From: Macrostomum hystrix
Taxonomy: Eukaryota; Platyhelminthes; Macrostomidae
Reading direction: 5' to 3'
Length of the DNA: 64,000 bases
NCBI GenBank assembly: GCA_950097015.1
Contig: CATNEN010000001.1
Location: forward strand, 16,806,501 to 16,870,500
Part shown: positions 25,638 to 37,965 of the stretch, piece by piece
Layout: each line of letters starts with the position of its first letter
Position numbering within the stretch: the stretch's first letter is position 1
Notes under the pieces: generated by a model
Told to the model about the DNA's origin: nothing
The model's input: only the letters and a program-made list of their open reading frames with translations
Database searches by the model: none
Translations under genes and position numbers: made by a program

Positions 25638-28600
25638 ATGCGTCGCTCCTCATCCGACTGGAGCAACCTTGGCGCCGACTATGACGAGGCGCGACGCAAA
25701 GCCAACCAGGTGATCATCAATGTGAACCAGTTCTTCCCGCTGCTGCAGGGGGGCATAAAACTCTACAAAGATAAATTATCCTACCTTGGCGACAACAGCT
25801 TCGATGCACCGTTGAGGCCGTTCGCCAGCTTGCCAGAGGAGGGCAGGACGCTCTCGCTGCCCAGCGTACCCGAGGAGCAGGCGACGACGGATGAAGCTAG
25901 CGTCCACGAGGCTGCCCCACTAGGAGCTGAGGATTCCACACTTTTTACAACCGAAGTTGAAGCCGATTCTCAGGAACTGCAGGCGTCGCCGCCGCCATCC
26001 AAGCCTGCCACCGTCGGCTCTCACGACGACGAATGGACGGCGAACCGCAAGAGAAAGAATTTGACTATGAGACAAACTGTGGATGAGGCTGTGGCCAGGT
26101 TTGTCCGTCAGCCTGTCCTGAGTGTCTGTCAGCCTGTCCTGAGTGTCTGTCAGCCTGTCCTGAGTGTCTGTCAGCCTGTCCTGATTGTCTGTCAGTCTGT
26201 CCTGATTGTCTGTCTGACTGTCGCGAGTGTCTGTCAGCCTGTCCTGATTGTCTGTCTGACTGTCGCGAGTGTCTGTTAGGCCATCCTGAGTATGTTTCAG
26301 CCTGTCTTGTGTCTGCGTTGTTGTATGTATCCGTCTGTCTGCCTGTCTGTCCTGACTGTCTCTTTGCCCATTTTGTGTGCCTGTCTGTCCATTATGCGTC
26401 TGTCAGTCTGTCAGTATATCTCTATATAGCCTGTCTGCTTTGGGTATCTGTATCAGTGTGTTTTGTCTCTAGTCAAAGTTGCTAATCCTTTCGCGCTGCC
26501 ATCTGCATTTCCAGACACTATCGGGACGCCATGCTGGCCATGAAGCAGGGTGACGACCTGCAGGCCATGCGGAAGCTGCACCGATGCATCGCCCTGCGGC
26601 CAGACGAAGCTGATTATTACCGACACCGAGCCGAGCTGTTTGTCAGGCAGTGCGACTTCCGCTCCGCCATCGCCAACTACCGGAAGTGCCTGCGACTGCA
26701 GCCGGAAGCGGCCGTTTCCGCTGGCTACTGGGACAGGCTGGCTTACCTGTACCTGCTCTATGGCCAAACCCTTTTCGATCAGGGCTACTATGCCGAAGCT
26801 TTAGAAAGCTTTGCCAAGGTTTGAATAAAATGATTCGGCAAATTTCTTTGCAGCCTGTAAAGAGGCTGTTCATAAGAACAGGGGGCCCCCTGCAGCGTAT
26901 AATTTACGACCTTGAGTGTCAACCTCCAATCTCAAAGGCACAGTTAGAGTGTATACTGCCCTGACGATGAGAAAGTCAGGCTTATTTGTTTTTTTAGTTT
27001 TTACATCAAGGTCCAAGAGCTCGATTCTGCGGCCAGGCTACATTCATTTGGGGCGCAGCCACGGAGAGAAGGCTTAGGGGCTTGTCGTCTGAGGACCAAC
27101 CTACAATAAACTGACAATGAGAAAGTCAGGGCAGATGTACAGCCCTGTGTGAGTGTGTTCCTGCGTACAGTATCTGTGTGGGTGTGTGCTCAGGAGTCAG
27201 TGGAATGGGCAGATTCGCCTCCTCGCTGGCTGTGGGTCTAAAACACTCACGAAACACTTCAACTGTGCATTGGAAGTTGGTCCTCACAGATGACAAGCGC
27301 CAAAGCCTTCTCTCCATGGCTGCGATCCAAATGAATGTTTCCTCGCCGCGGAATCGAGCTCAGGGACCTTAATGCGAGAGGCAAACGCGTTGCCAACCTC
27401 CCTATCTTAATAAATGAAAAAGCTATTTAGTAATTAAGCCTTTGAGAATATTTAACTAATCCCTCAGAAACCCGCTTGCAGGCCTCAGAAATGCAGCCGG
27501 ACAACGTAGCCTACCAGACGCGCAGCATCGCTTGTCTGACCGCCTTGGGCAGGCACTCCGAGTGCCTGGCATTGGTGAACAAAAGGCTTGAGACTAACAC
27601 GGCTAACCCCGACCTGTACGTGATGCGAGCTCGGCTCCACTTCATATTCAAAAGCTACACTCTGGCATACTACGATGCCAAAGACGCACTTGCCATCGCG
27701 CCGGAGCATCCGGGTGCCGTCCAGATGAGGGACTATCTGTTCCAGTCAGCTAGAAACTATGGAAGGTGCGCTCGGAAACAATTTTGGTCTTCTACGACTA
27801 TAATTTTGTTAATTTCTGTCGCTTTATTTAATGTCTGAGATAAATAAGGTTGATTGTACATTCGCCAAGGCCAGTGAAAGGATAGAGTTGAGTGTACATT
27901 CGCCAAGGCCAGTGGAGGATAGAGTTGAGTGTACTCGCACATTCGCCAAGGCCACTGGAGGATAGAGTTTAGTGTACATTCGCCAAGGCCAGTGGGGGAA
28001 CGAGTTGAGTGTACATTCGCCAAGGCCACTGGAGGATAGAGTTGAGTGTACATTCGCCAAGGCCAGTGGGGAAACGAGTTGAGTGTACATTAGCCAAGGT
28101 TAGGGGAGGATTGTGTGCGTTTGACAAGGTCAGTGAAAAGGACGGACAGGGACGGAAGAGATTATCCGCTAAGTAGAGCACATTGAGAAGAATTAAAATG
28201 AACAACCGACCAACCACTTGCACACCCGATAGGCAAGCGGTGGAACTGGCCATTAGCGGTCGCCTTCGCGAGGCACACAAGAAGGCCAGTCTGGCCATAG
28301 ACATGGATCCTTCAGTGGCCGAGTTCCACGTGCGTCGCGCCGCCCTAAACCGCCGCCTAGGAGACTTCAACTCGGCTGTGGAAGACTGCCTGATGGCCAT
28401 GGACAAATGCGATCACGATCCGGCAGCCAAGTCGTTCACGGACGCTCAAAGACAACTTCTGTTGACCTTCAACGATTTCGCCGTCGAGTGCTACATGAAG
28501 GGCTTCTATGAGGAGAGCGTCGGCCTGCTGGAGAAGGCCATCAAAGCTGAGAAGGGCGAGAAGGCTCTCTACGTTAACAGGGGCGACTGTTTCTATAGAC

Positions 28601-30396
28601 TTGGTCGGCTGCAGTTTGCACTGCTGGACTATGAACAGGTTAGACATCTTTGATTAGGACCTGCAGTGACTTCTTAACCTGAAATAAAAAGAGTTCACAC
28701 CACGCAGCGCGAAGATAGCGCCGGCTGAAATATAACCCAGCTAGAGGCGGAGGGGTGGGTGCCTTGGGTGGGTGTTTACACCCAATCAGCGAGCGCCGAT
28801 TGGACACGATAAGAACGGGACAGAGGGTAAGAGCTGAAAAGGAGGGGTGAAGAAAGAGAGACTGAGCAACTAGCCAATCAGAGACGTGGGAAAGGAAAGA
28901 GAAGTGAAGGTTAGCTAAGAAGTTGAACAAATACAGGGAGAGTGAAGAAAGTGCAATAAGGGCGCGCGAACGTAAACAAGTGCAGATAGAATGGAGAAGT
29001 AATGACAGGACCTCACTCGGATCCTTCAGTGAGCAGGCACAAATTTCCTACGTTTCCTCCCTAATCTAGGCCTTGGATCTTGATCCCAGCGACGCGTCCA
29101 TCGGTCTCCGACTGTCTCTAGTTCACCATCAGATGGGTCAAGCAGCTTTTCAAGAGAAAGACTTCTCACAGTCTGTGGTTTGCCTGACCAGAGCTTTGGA
29201 GCACAATCCGCTGTGCCATCACCTGTGGACTGCCAGAGGACGCTCGAGGTATTTCCAGACTGAAACACTGGCGGCCCAGGTGGACCTGGCGGTGGCCCTG
29301 CTGCTGCGTGCCGAGCTAGACGAAGCCATGCTGACCCTGCTGTCCAGACTTTTTGCTGGAACTCAAGCGGACAAAATTCTCAACGGGACGCCCGGATTAA
29401 GAAAGAAGGCAGAGAGAGAGCTTGCCAAGTGAGTATCTGCAGTGTTGCGGATGTTGCATGCAACTCTTAGTCTAGTAGGTGATGCTAGCCTGTGTAACAG
29501 GTGTTCAACAGGTAGATTCAAGTGTCTAACAGGTAGATTTAAGTGTATAACAGGTAGATTCAAGTGTCTAACAGGTAGATTTAAGTGTATAACAGGTAGA
29601 TTCATGTGTCTAATAGGTAGATTCAAGTGTCTAAAAGGTAGATTCAAGTGTCTAACAGGTAGATTCAAGTGTCTAACAGGTAAATTCAATTATCTAAAAG
29701 TTGGATTCAAGTGTCTAAAAGGTAGATTCAAGTGTCTAACAGGTAGATTTAAGTGTATAACAGGTAGATTCAAGTGTCTAACAGGTAGATTTAAGTGTAT
29801 AACAGGTAGATTCATGTGTCTAATAGGTAGATTCAAGTGTCTAACAGGTAGATTCAAGTGTCTAACAGGTAGATGAAATTATCTAACAGTTAGATGCAAT
29901 TGTCTAAAAGGTAGATTCAAGTGTCTAACAGGTAGATTCGATTGTCTAACAGGTAGATTCGATTGTCTAACAGGTAGATGTAGCAGTCTAGCAGAGCATG
30001 CAAAACATGTCACTAATCGTACAGCTCGTTAAATCAATACATGACGCATCACGCACGTGTAGATACTACCAGCCGCCGCAACTGCCTCAGCAACAACAGC
30101 TGTCAACAGTCCACCAATTCAACCCTGAGCAGCAGCAGCAGCAGCTCGGCAGCCCCGAAGATCCGTCGGTCGACACTCAGAGTCGTAGCAAGCTGCGGCG
30201 AAAGAAGCGTCGCGGCTCGCCGAAGAGTAGCATTCCGAGCGCGCTTGACTGCGCCAAAGACCGTCAGCTGAATCGCGACCTGGTCAGGGATAAGGCCCGC
30301 CTGGGCAGGGCTGTGCAGCGGATGCTGCGCGAGCCCGGACCTCCGATACCACCGCTCAGGCTGCTGCCCAGCTTGCAGCCAGCAACGGGAAACTGA
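25638..30396 (+). CDS. TTC16: TTC16-type tetratricopeptide repeat protein (six-exon model)
   Basis: Model: 25638-26098, 26515-26818, 27482-27765, 28233-28638, 29070-29428, 30063-30396, about 715 aa. All introns are GT-AG and every phase matches. An alternative last acceptor at 29997 is also in frame. Residues 1-153 are a low-complexity lead, followed by tandem TPR units such as YRHRAELFVRQCDFRSAIAN, YVMRARLHFIFKSYTLAYYD and ALYVNRGDCFYRLGRLQFAL, then a basic Gln-rich tail. Order and wording follow vertebrate TTC16 closely (RQLLLTFNDFAVECYMKGFY is diagnostic). TPRs are protein-interaction modules. TTC16 is little studied and no reaction can be assigned. A strong acceptor-like CCCGCAG at 25609-25615, just before the ATG, suggests a 5' UTR intron or trans-splice site (inference). 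Confidence 0.87.
26105..26460. repeat. 21-bp minisatellite in TTC16 intron 1
   Basis: Copies of CAGCCTGTCCTGAGTGTCTG+T become diverged CTGTCTGTC-rich sequence. It starts about six bases after the donor at 26099. The unit is a multiple of three and free of stops, so the exon-1 frame reads on for about 60 codons into the intron. Confidence 0.9.
26890..27395. mobile_element. SINE family 1 cluster: two plus-strand pieces and one minus-strand piece
   Basis: Fills TTC16 intron 2. A plus-strand body fragment (about 26895-26970) is followed by a plus-strand copy from about 27005 (degraded B box, GGGGCGCAGCC block) to the GCTGGCTGTGGGTCT block near 27240, then an inverted head-side fragment (27255-27395) ending GCGAGAGGCAAACGCG. 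It looks like successive insertions of the same family. Confidence 0.7.
27845..28135. repeat. About 37-41 bp minisatellite in TTC16 intron 3
   Basis: About seven copies around GAGTTGAGTGTACATTCGCC+AAGGCCAGTGGAGGATA. The interval after 28090 is degraded. It occupies most of the 467-bp intron. Confidence 0.88.
28639..29069. other. TTC16 intron 4, no repeat array
   Basis: A 431-bp GT-AG intron between GAACAG|GTTAGA and CTAATCTAG. It is purine-rich and has a small GGGTG-rich patch near 28750-28780. No mobile element or tandem repeat is recognised. Confidence 0.6.
29495..29985. repeat. 21-bp minisatellite in TTC16 intron 5
   Basis: About 23 copies of GTCTAACAGGTAGATTCAAG+T with TATAACAGG and AAAAGG variants. 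Each unit contains CAG|GTAGAT, which resembles a splice donor. The array fills nearly the entire intron between 29429 and 29996. Confidence 0.93.
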
Positions 30397-30477
30397 ACTA
30401 GAAACCTTTTTGTTTTTTAATGCATCGTAAATGTTCGTCATAACTAGTTTATCGCTTCTTCAACTGACGTCTATTCG

Positions 30478-30905
30478 TCAGATTCCAAATTCGTCAGATT
30501 CCAAATTCGTCAGATTCCAAATTCGTCAGATTCCAAATTCGTCAGATTCCTGATTCATCAGATTCCTGATTCGGCAGATTCCTGATTCGGCAGATTCCTG
30601 ATTCATCAGATTCCTGATTCGGCAGATTCCTGATTCGTCAGATTCCTGATTCATCAGATTCCTGATTCATCAGATTCCTGATTCGGCAGATTCCTGATTC
30701 ATCAGATTCCTGAATCATCAGATTCCTGATTCATCAGATTCCTGATTCGGCAGATTCTTGATTCTTCAGATTCCTGACGCTTCGGATTCCTGATTCATCA
30801 GATTCCTGATTCGGCAGATTCTTGATTCTTCAGATTCCTGACGCTTCGGATTCCAAATTCGTAAGATTCCGAATTCAAGGGAGTCCTGACTCCTCAGATT
30901 CCTAA
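30478..30905. repeat. 16-bp minisatellite downstream of TTC16
   Basis: About 26 copies of CAGATTCCTGATTCAT and variants (CAAATTCGT, GATTCGG). It starts 80 bp after the stop codon and so probably lies in the 3' UTR or just beyond it. Confidence 0.92.
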
Positions 30906-31290
30906 GCATATTAAAAACCTTTTCTGATCTTTAGAGTTTCGAACAGCGATGTGAGCAAGTTAGTTTAAAGCCCAGTAATTGCAGTTTTCCTACAAGGTAG
31001 ACATTGAATTTCTACCAATTTTTTGTTAGAAAAGTACTTTTGAATGTAAATTTGTACCTAATTTTATCAAATAAAATTATTAACTTGTAAACCGTTGTCG
31101 GTCATAAAAATGAGTTAAAAATTAATGCAAATTTTGAGCATTCTGCGGTTTCTAAGAAACGTTTCTCAGACTGCTCAAATTAATTTTTGTGTGCTGAATA
31201 TAAGAATCCACGAGGGTTTGATAACTTCAACGAATCATTTAAAGCCAAGAAAAATTGTGTTGATTAAATAATTGCATTTTTAATGCTTCT
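30906..31290. other. Intergenic, no gene seen
   Basis: AT-rich. A candidate poly(A) signal ATCAAATAAAATT lies near 31067. No other feature. Confidence 0.5.
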
Positions 31291-31615
31291 GCCTTGGGAG
31301 TTCGCAAGTTCGAGTCTCAGCCTTTTTCCTCGAGCAAGATACTAACGCTATACACCTGTGTGAGCGTATGCCTGCGTACGGTATCTGTGTGCGTGTGTGC
31401 TCAGTGCCATTCACCGCAGTTCTCCTACAATTATTAGTGTAATTACTGTACGATTAAGGGGAACAACTAGTTTCATTGAGCAAGAAAAAAAATTCCTCAG
31501 TAAGTCAGTTCAAGCAGCTGTAAAATCGGTACCAGCATCAGCTGGGGTAGGAGTTTGGGTGTGTCCATGGACTGAATAGTTGTACACAGCCTTTAGAAGC
31601 GCAGCTGGCTTGGCT
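31290..31615 (+). mobile_element. Degraded SINE pieces of families 1 and 2
   Basis: 31310-31405 matches the body of family 1 (ACACCTGTGTGAGCG, TGCCTGCGTACGGTATCTG). 31500-31615 matches the body of family 2 (GGTACCAGCATCAGCTGGGG, GTCCATGGACTGAATAG), as in the 63.4-kb copy. The join may reflect one insertion into another. Confidence 0.6.
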
Positions 31616-31794
31616 TTGTTTTTACGACTGACCATGATCAGAACCATTGACTCGAATCGTTTTCAAACATTGCCAATCGAGATTTCGCCATAGACAAAAA
31701 AGCGCGAATGTTTTCTAAAGTTGATCGCATTCCTCATTAGTTTCAATAACGCACCGAGATTGAGTCATCGTGTCAGCGCATATTTACCAGAGCT

Positions 31795-34700
31795 ATGCCC
31801 GAGCACTGCTGCCAAGCTGGGTGCATTCTGTTGCTGCAGTTGTTTCACGTGGCTCAGACCTTGCTGCGATTGAAGGCATGGCGGCTCGCCTATCTGTTAG
31901 TATCGGCCACTCTAATCTTCTCTGGTGCCTATCTGTCTATTGTTCTGAGCTGGTACTCACTGGATTCAGAGTCTGAGCTAGGCTTCTACCGCAGTGTTGG
32001 GCTGGACACCGCTTGGCACCTGCTGTCTCACAAGACCTCCAACCAGACAGGCTCGCTGCGGCTGGCCGTCGAGCGAGGACTGCCGTGGAACGAGGAGTTG
32101 GATCTGAGTTGCGGAAATTCGGCCAGAAAGTGCATTCAGAATCTGTTGAGCCAGATGAAAGGAAACGATCAAAAACTGCTGGAACTGATAGGCAAAGGCA
32201 GCGAGTCACCTGTCATGTTGGAGTGCTTGGCAAGTCGCAACCCTCCACCTGGCTACCGAAGTCTCGCCTGCAGCCTTCTCTACCAGCTGGCTGAGTCGCA
32301 ATCCTCGCCAAAGTTACTCGCTTTCAAAGAACAAAGCTTGCTTCACCTGAAGCTCGACCTCAACGCCAGCGCGATCAATTTCAGCAACACCGGTCGGCTG
32401 GCCACCACACATTCAACCGGCGTCGACCGAAGCGGTCAAAAGACTGTCTGCTCTACTAGCAATAAGCTATTTCGCACTGTGGTCGCTTCATCAATCTCAA
32501 TCAGTACAGTGGCTGCCACTTTCTACTTCACTCTTTCCACCGCCTATATCATCAACAGGCTTAAGCTTCAAGGCTTCCTGAAGCAGCAGCATCACAATGG
32601 ATTGTACGCAATCGCCTTCTGGCTACCCATCCTCCTTGTCACGCTACTCGAGAGCTTACTTTTGACTGGCGTGTTTGTCTCCGGCCACATGATTCGGTGC
32701 CCCGCGTCTCTCAACCGGCTTCGAGTCAGCGTCGTGTTCCTACTGCACTGCCTGAGCCTCGCAATGATGGCGATTCTATCGGCAACGATTGAAGTCAACT
32801 TCGGCGAAACCTGCTTGCTGATGATGCTGCTCAACCTGATTCTGATTGGCGGCTTCTCGTGCGCGCCAAGTCTCATTAGCCAAGGATTCACGGCACCGCT
32901 GTATGTCTACCCACCATTGAATGCGCCCTGGCTCATTGAGACCCACATAGCATCGGATGGCATGAAGCTGCTGTCACCTGTAGAGCTGGCACACGAAGCC
33001 AGAGTATTGCCGTACATGCAACTGACTCCAATAGTTCTTGCTATAGTGATCATCTATTTGGACTTTGTCTTGCCAAACGGCAATGGTCTCTGCCTGCCCT
33101 GGTACTTTCCGTTCAGTATAAAGTTTTGGCTCCCAAATCTGACACATTCCTACTTGAGTCCGACACATAGTGATGACAAAATAGACAGATCTCAGGAGAA
33201 TTTTATAGAACCAATGTCACCTGATTCTGTGCCATCTGCTGTACTCGATGACGTCAGCGTTGTCTACAGAACCTGCGGTTGCATCGGCACCTGCTGCTCC
33301 TGCGAAGCCATCGAAGCATTGAAGCATGTCTCTTGTAAGTGTTTTTTGTTAACAGTAGAACAGTAACACGCACATCTCTGTATCTCCTAAAATATTAAAC
33401 CGATCGCCATGAAAATGCAGAACACGGCCTAACATTTTCCCCTCTATCCGATAAAACAACTTCCAGAATCACAAAACATCGCATCGTCAAGATATTCAAT
33501 TATTCTCGTCGTGGTTTCAGATGCCAAAAAGTCAAATTTGGGCATCATTTTTCTGCTCACTTAACCATCCATGAAACCATGTCGGCTTATGATTTGTAGT
33601 AATATTTTGTGGGTTTGTGGGTTAAGTGGGTTAGCCAGAGACATACAGATCAATTTTGGTTGCCCTTGTCTCCAGGGTCTTCGACTAGAATTGCTGAATA
33701 TCTTGACGATACTGGCGTCGGATGGCTTTGAAAAGTAGTTCATCTTGTAGGGCAAAAAATGTTGATCCATATGGTCGATTCATATGCTCCAAAACACCCA
33801 TTCAAAGGCGAAATCTTTCCTGGTCAAATCACGTGGCTGCTAGGCAACAATCGCAGTGGCAAGTCGACTCTGCTAAAACTGCTTTCCGGCTTCTCCCACG
33901 AATCAGCGGCTCTGCCTGTTGTTGCTAGCGGATCCGTGACGCTGATGAACGGCCTTCGAATGGTTACATCTTTGGACAAGCTAAAGGTGAGAAGAAAGGT
34001 GGCAGCAATGATTAGTCACAAAGACAATGATGGCATCTGCTCTGCTCTGACTGTCAAACGGTGCCTGTCAATGACACTGGCTAGTCGCGGCTGCATCTGC
34101 GACCCTGGCACGACTGCAGCAACCCGCGATATACTGGCTCGTCTAGACTTGGAGGAAGTTTTGGACCTGAATGTCGTGCAGCTGAGTCCCTGCCAACGCC
34201 AGCTGTTTAGCCTGGCTTTAACCCTGATTAGCAACTCGCAACTGATTGTGCTAGACGAGCCAACGTCTTGCCTAGAGCCAGTTTTACAGCAGCAAGTTTG
34301 GCGTCTACTCCGAGACCTGTGCAGCCAGTCAGCATCCGTGTCCATTGTGGTATCCGTGAAGCGACGCGATATGCCGGCAATAACACCCAGCGAACGCATT
34401 ATCTATCTGTCTCACGGTCAGGTGGGAGGCATAGGATCTCTGCAGTTCCTATCCAATGCGTTCAACTGCCAACGACGCTGTGTGACCGTGAAAATGCTGA
34501 AAGTGGACGACGAGGTTGCGGCTGCTGCTACTCAAAAACTTCTGGATCGACTGCCTGACGGCACTGAGCACGTGCCTTCGCGTATGAGTCACAAGCTTAA
34601 ACTGCTCGTGGCGCCTGAAGCCCTGCTCCAGTGTTTAGACGTGCTGGAGTCTGCCGTGGGCGAGCTAATAGCTGATGATGGCATTCACCTTGGCCCTACG

Positions 34701-37700
34701 CAGCCTCTTGCTCTTTCCAGATCAATCAAAACTGCCAGTCAAGAAGGGCCGAGCAGCGACACGACCGAGACAACTAGCATCAAGAACATCGAGAGCAGCA
34801 CCAACCACGCGAGTAGCTCTAATGCCGTGAGAAAATGGGAAAGTCGAAAAACTTTTTCAGAAGACGTACCGCACGTCTTAGATCGCCTGAACACATCATC
34901 GTTGATTCGCCTCTGCGCTCTCTGCCCGATACAGTGGAAGCGACTGGCGCGAAATAAATGCGAATTCGTTATGCGCTGCGTTGTGCCAATTCTTCTTCTG
35001 GCCTGCTTCATAGTGCTGCTAGCCATCCAGAAGAAGTTGCTCCTTCGATTCCCCAAAGCATACTCTGCGAACCAGTTTGAAGGGCCGAATTCTTCAGCGG
35101 TGGCAGAGAAAATCAATTCAAAGCGACTACGAATTACTTGCGTATATGATGCACTCGAAGGCAACGCGAATGTCTTGAAGTTCAAGGCTTGCGCGAAATC
35201 GAATGTGTCTCCTATGGAAAAGCCTCCGAATGTGAGTCTGAAGACGTTCCTGATGCAGTCTGCGCAGCAGTCTAAGCTACTCGCGTCCTGCTTTAAATTG
35301 GCGCACTTCTGTGCCATTCTGCACTGCTCTAGTTGGAACAGAGACAAAACTCCGAACGATAACAGAAGTGTGACAGTTGTCTTGCTAGAAGCGTCGAATG
35401 TAATTGACGCTGAAGAACGTGCTTATTCATATCGCCAACTAATAGCTGAAATCTCCGATCATTTCCAAGCCAAACTCAACCTTTCTCATCAAGTGCAGGC
35501 ATTCAAAGTGCAGCAAAGCCGTCAAAACTATTTCTCGCTTGCAATAATAGTTTTATTTCTATTAATGTTTTCCTATTTCCCCGCCTCTTTCTTTAATGAA
35601 ATCGCCGACGACTTTGAATCGAACGTGTACTACTATTTGAAATTTCTGGGCGTGAGTCGACTAAACTGCATCTGCAGCACTGTGTTTCTTCACTGGCTTC
35701 AGTACAGCACATTTTTCACCCTGTCAGTCATTTGTTTTCAATCCTGGGATAAGTTTCAAAATTCATTCTTCATGGTTTGCGTGTACCTTCCAGTGATTGT
35801 GTTTGGCATTAATTCCAATCTGCTCTCGGTCTACACAACCGTTGTCTTGACTGGTGGTTGCAATAAGACCATAACAGCAACCTACATAGCATGGGTTCTG
35901 TTGGCACCACTTACCCTAGTTGCCGTGTCTAATCTTGGCAAAGTCCCTGTGCTGGCACTAATTTGGCTCATTCCTCAGGTAGCTCCACTGGCACTCATTC
36001 AGTTCGGATCCAATATGGTTAATCATAGAGTTATGTACAATGAGAACAGTGACGATTCGCTTCTTTACCAAGTCTGGGACCTGCACTTCGATCCTTGGAA
36101 TTATATCTTCATGGTCAACTCGATTCTAGCTATGCCAATTCACCTGATTGGGCTTAGCCTGCTACTGTCTGCTTCAGTCTCCGACGTGCGCAGGTGCATT
36201 GACCAACACGTGAACTGCGTTTGTAAGTTCCCGCCATGTCACCGACTTCGACAAGAGTCTGCCACTGAGCTGGAGCCGCTGCACTCCAAGCAAGGACCTG
36301 TGCCAGCCTATGACAACTGCGTAGTCGACGTTCGCAACCTTTGGAAGATCTGCTCAGTCACAGGTATGCCAATTGTGAAAGGCATTGGGTTTAAACTGGC
36401 TGCTGGGCAATGCATGACCCTGGTCGGTGCCACGGGCTCAGGACGATCAACGATTGCGTCCATGTTGGCCGGCGAGACTCGAGCAACATACGGCGACTGT
36501 CGCATCTTCTGCCACCGCACTCTGTGCCTACCGGGCGCGGAGCCGTGGAATCATCGCTCAGACTGCAGCGTGGTGGGCTATTGTCCGCGGCGCACGCCTC
36601 TATTTCACTGGCTGACCGTGACCGAGCACCTGCAGTTTTACGCGCGCATACGCGGCCTCCGTCCCATCGTGTTCAGAAAACGAATAGTCGAGCTAATTTC
36701 TGAGCTGGGACTCACAGAATACCAGGGTAGACCCATCGGCAGCCTAGATGACCTCAGGCGTCGATTAGTGTGTCTGGCAACTGCTCTGCTTGCGCGACCG
36801 TTGCTCCTGATCATCGACAATGGTTGCCTTGGCGACGCGCGATGCTTTCTGCGCCGGCAAAATGAGGCTTCATGGACGTCTTTAACCGACATTTGGGGCA
36901 CCGCAGTCGTGGCAACAGCTGATAATGTGAAAGATGGCCATGATAAACCGTCCGGCACAAACTCGGAGGAGGCTGAATCGCCCAGCAGCGATGAAGAAGA
37001 CGATGACGTCAGCGGAGGGGTTGCGATTCAGATGCCTGGCTCGATATCGTTTAGTTTTGATTGCTTCAACCACCCCAATGTGTTTGGATTGCTCTACCGA
37101 GGTCGCATAACTGCCACCGGAACCGCTCAACAACTGCGAAGCATGTAAGAATTTGTCCCTTGCCTAACTCACTCTGAAGCTCTGTCTAACTCACTGAAGC
37201 TCTGCCTAACTCACTGAAGCTCTGTCTAACTCACTGAAGCTCTGCCAAACTCACTGAAGCTCTGCCTAACTCACTGAAGCTCTGTCTAACTCACTGAAGC
37301 TCTGTCTAACTCACTGAAGCTCTGTCTAACTCAGTGAAGCTCTGTCTAACTCACTGAAGCTCTGCCTAACTCACTGAAGCTCTGTCTAACTCACTGAAGC
37401 TCTGTCTAACTCACTGAAGCTCTGTCTAACTCAGTGAAGCTCTGTCTAACTCACTGAAGCTCTGTCTAACTCACTGAAGCTCTGTCTAACTCACTGAAGC
37501 TCTGTCTAACTCACTGAAGCTCTGTCTAACTCACTCTCCAACTTAGCTTTTATCTACAGATGCCTATTATCCGCTTTCTTGCGGAATATAAAGAAAATGT
37601 TTTCATACCTAAAAGTATTGTACGTCACACTTTCTCGTGCACAATTCAGTTGCGGCAATTGGTATTATCTGGAGGTGACTATGCTTCCTGAATCGGCAAC

Positions 37701-37965
37701 CTTAACGGCGGAGAAACTTCGAAAGAAGCACTCGAAAATCAGCCATTCGATATTGTTGCAATTCAGAGACTCCCTATTGCTGGAGGAGTACCATCGCTGG
37801 CTGCAGTTCTGCCTGCCCGAAGCTGCGGTTGGCAAGCTCTCCGGTACCTTACAATGGCTAAAATCGAATCTAACCCAGCAAGAATCTGTGCAACACTTCC
37901 ACTTGTACAATATGACCCTGGATGAAGCCATCGCGTTGCAGAACCTCAACGTTATCAAGAAGTAA
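31795..37965 (+). CDS. ABCA-type full ABC transporter with degenerate NBDs (three exons)
   Basis: Model: 31795-33334, 33751-37144, 37560-37965. All three junctions are phase-matched, giving about 1779 aa. Order: TM1 near residues 31-54, a luminal/extracellular loop of about 170 aa, a TM cluster, a YLDFVLPNGNGLCLPWYFP stretch as in ABCA proteins before NBD1, NBD1 (Walker A GNNRSGKST, Walker B LIVLDEPT), a second TM set with a long loop, NBD2, an acidic insert and the ABCA-type C-terminal region (LSGTLQWLKSNL...LDEAIALQNL). ABCA transporters usually move lipids across membranes. Here several ATPase motifs are altered: Walker A of NBD2 is GSGRST (Lys to Arg), its Walker B lacks the Glu, and neither NBD has a recognisable H-loop His. 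Transport activity is therefore uncertain. Confidence 0.85.
33335..33750. other. ABCA-like gene intron 1
   Basis: A 416-bp GT-AG intron (GTAAGT...CTTGTAG). AT-rich, no tandem array. Confidence 0.7.
37160..37540. repeat. 20-bp minisatellite filling ABCA-like intron 2
   Basis: About 19 nearly identical copies of CTCTGTCTAACTCACTGAAG, with only CCTAAC/CCAAAC and CAGTGAAG variants. It begins about 15-20 bases after the donor at 37145 and ends shortly before the acceptor at 37559. Confidence 0.95.
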
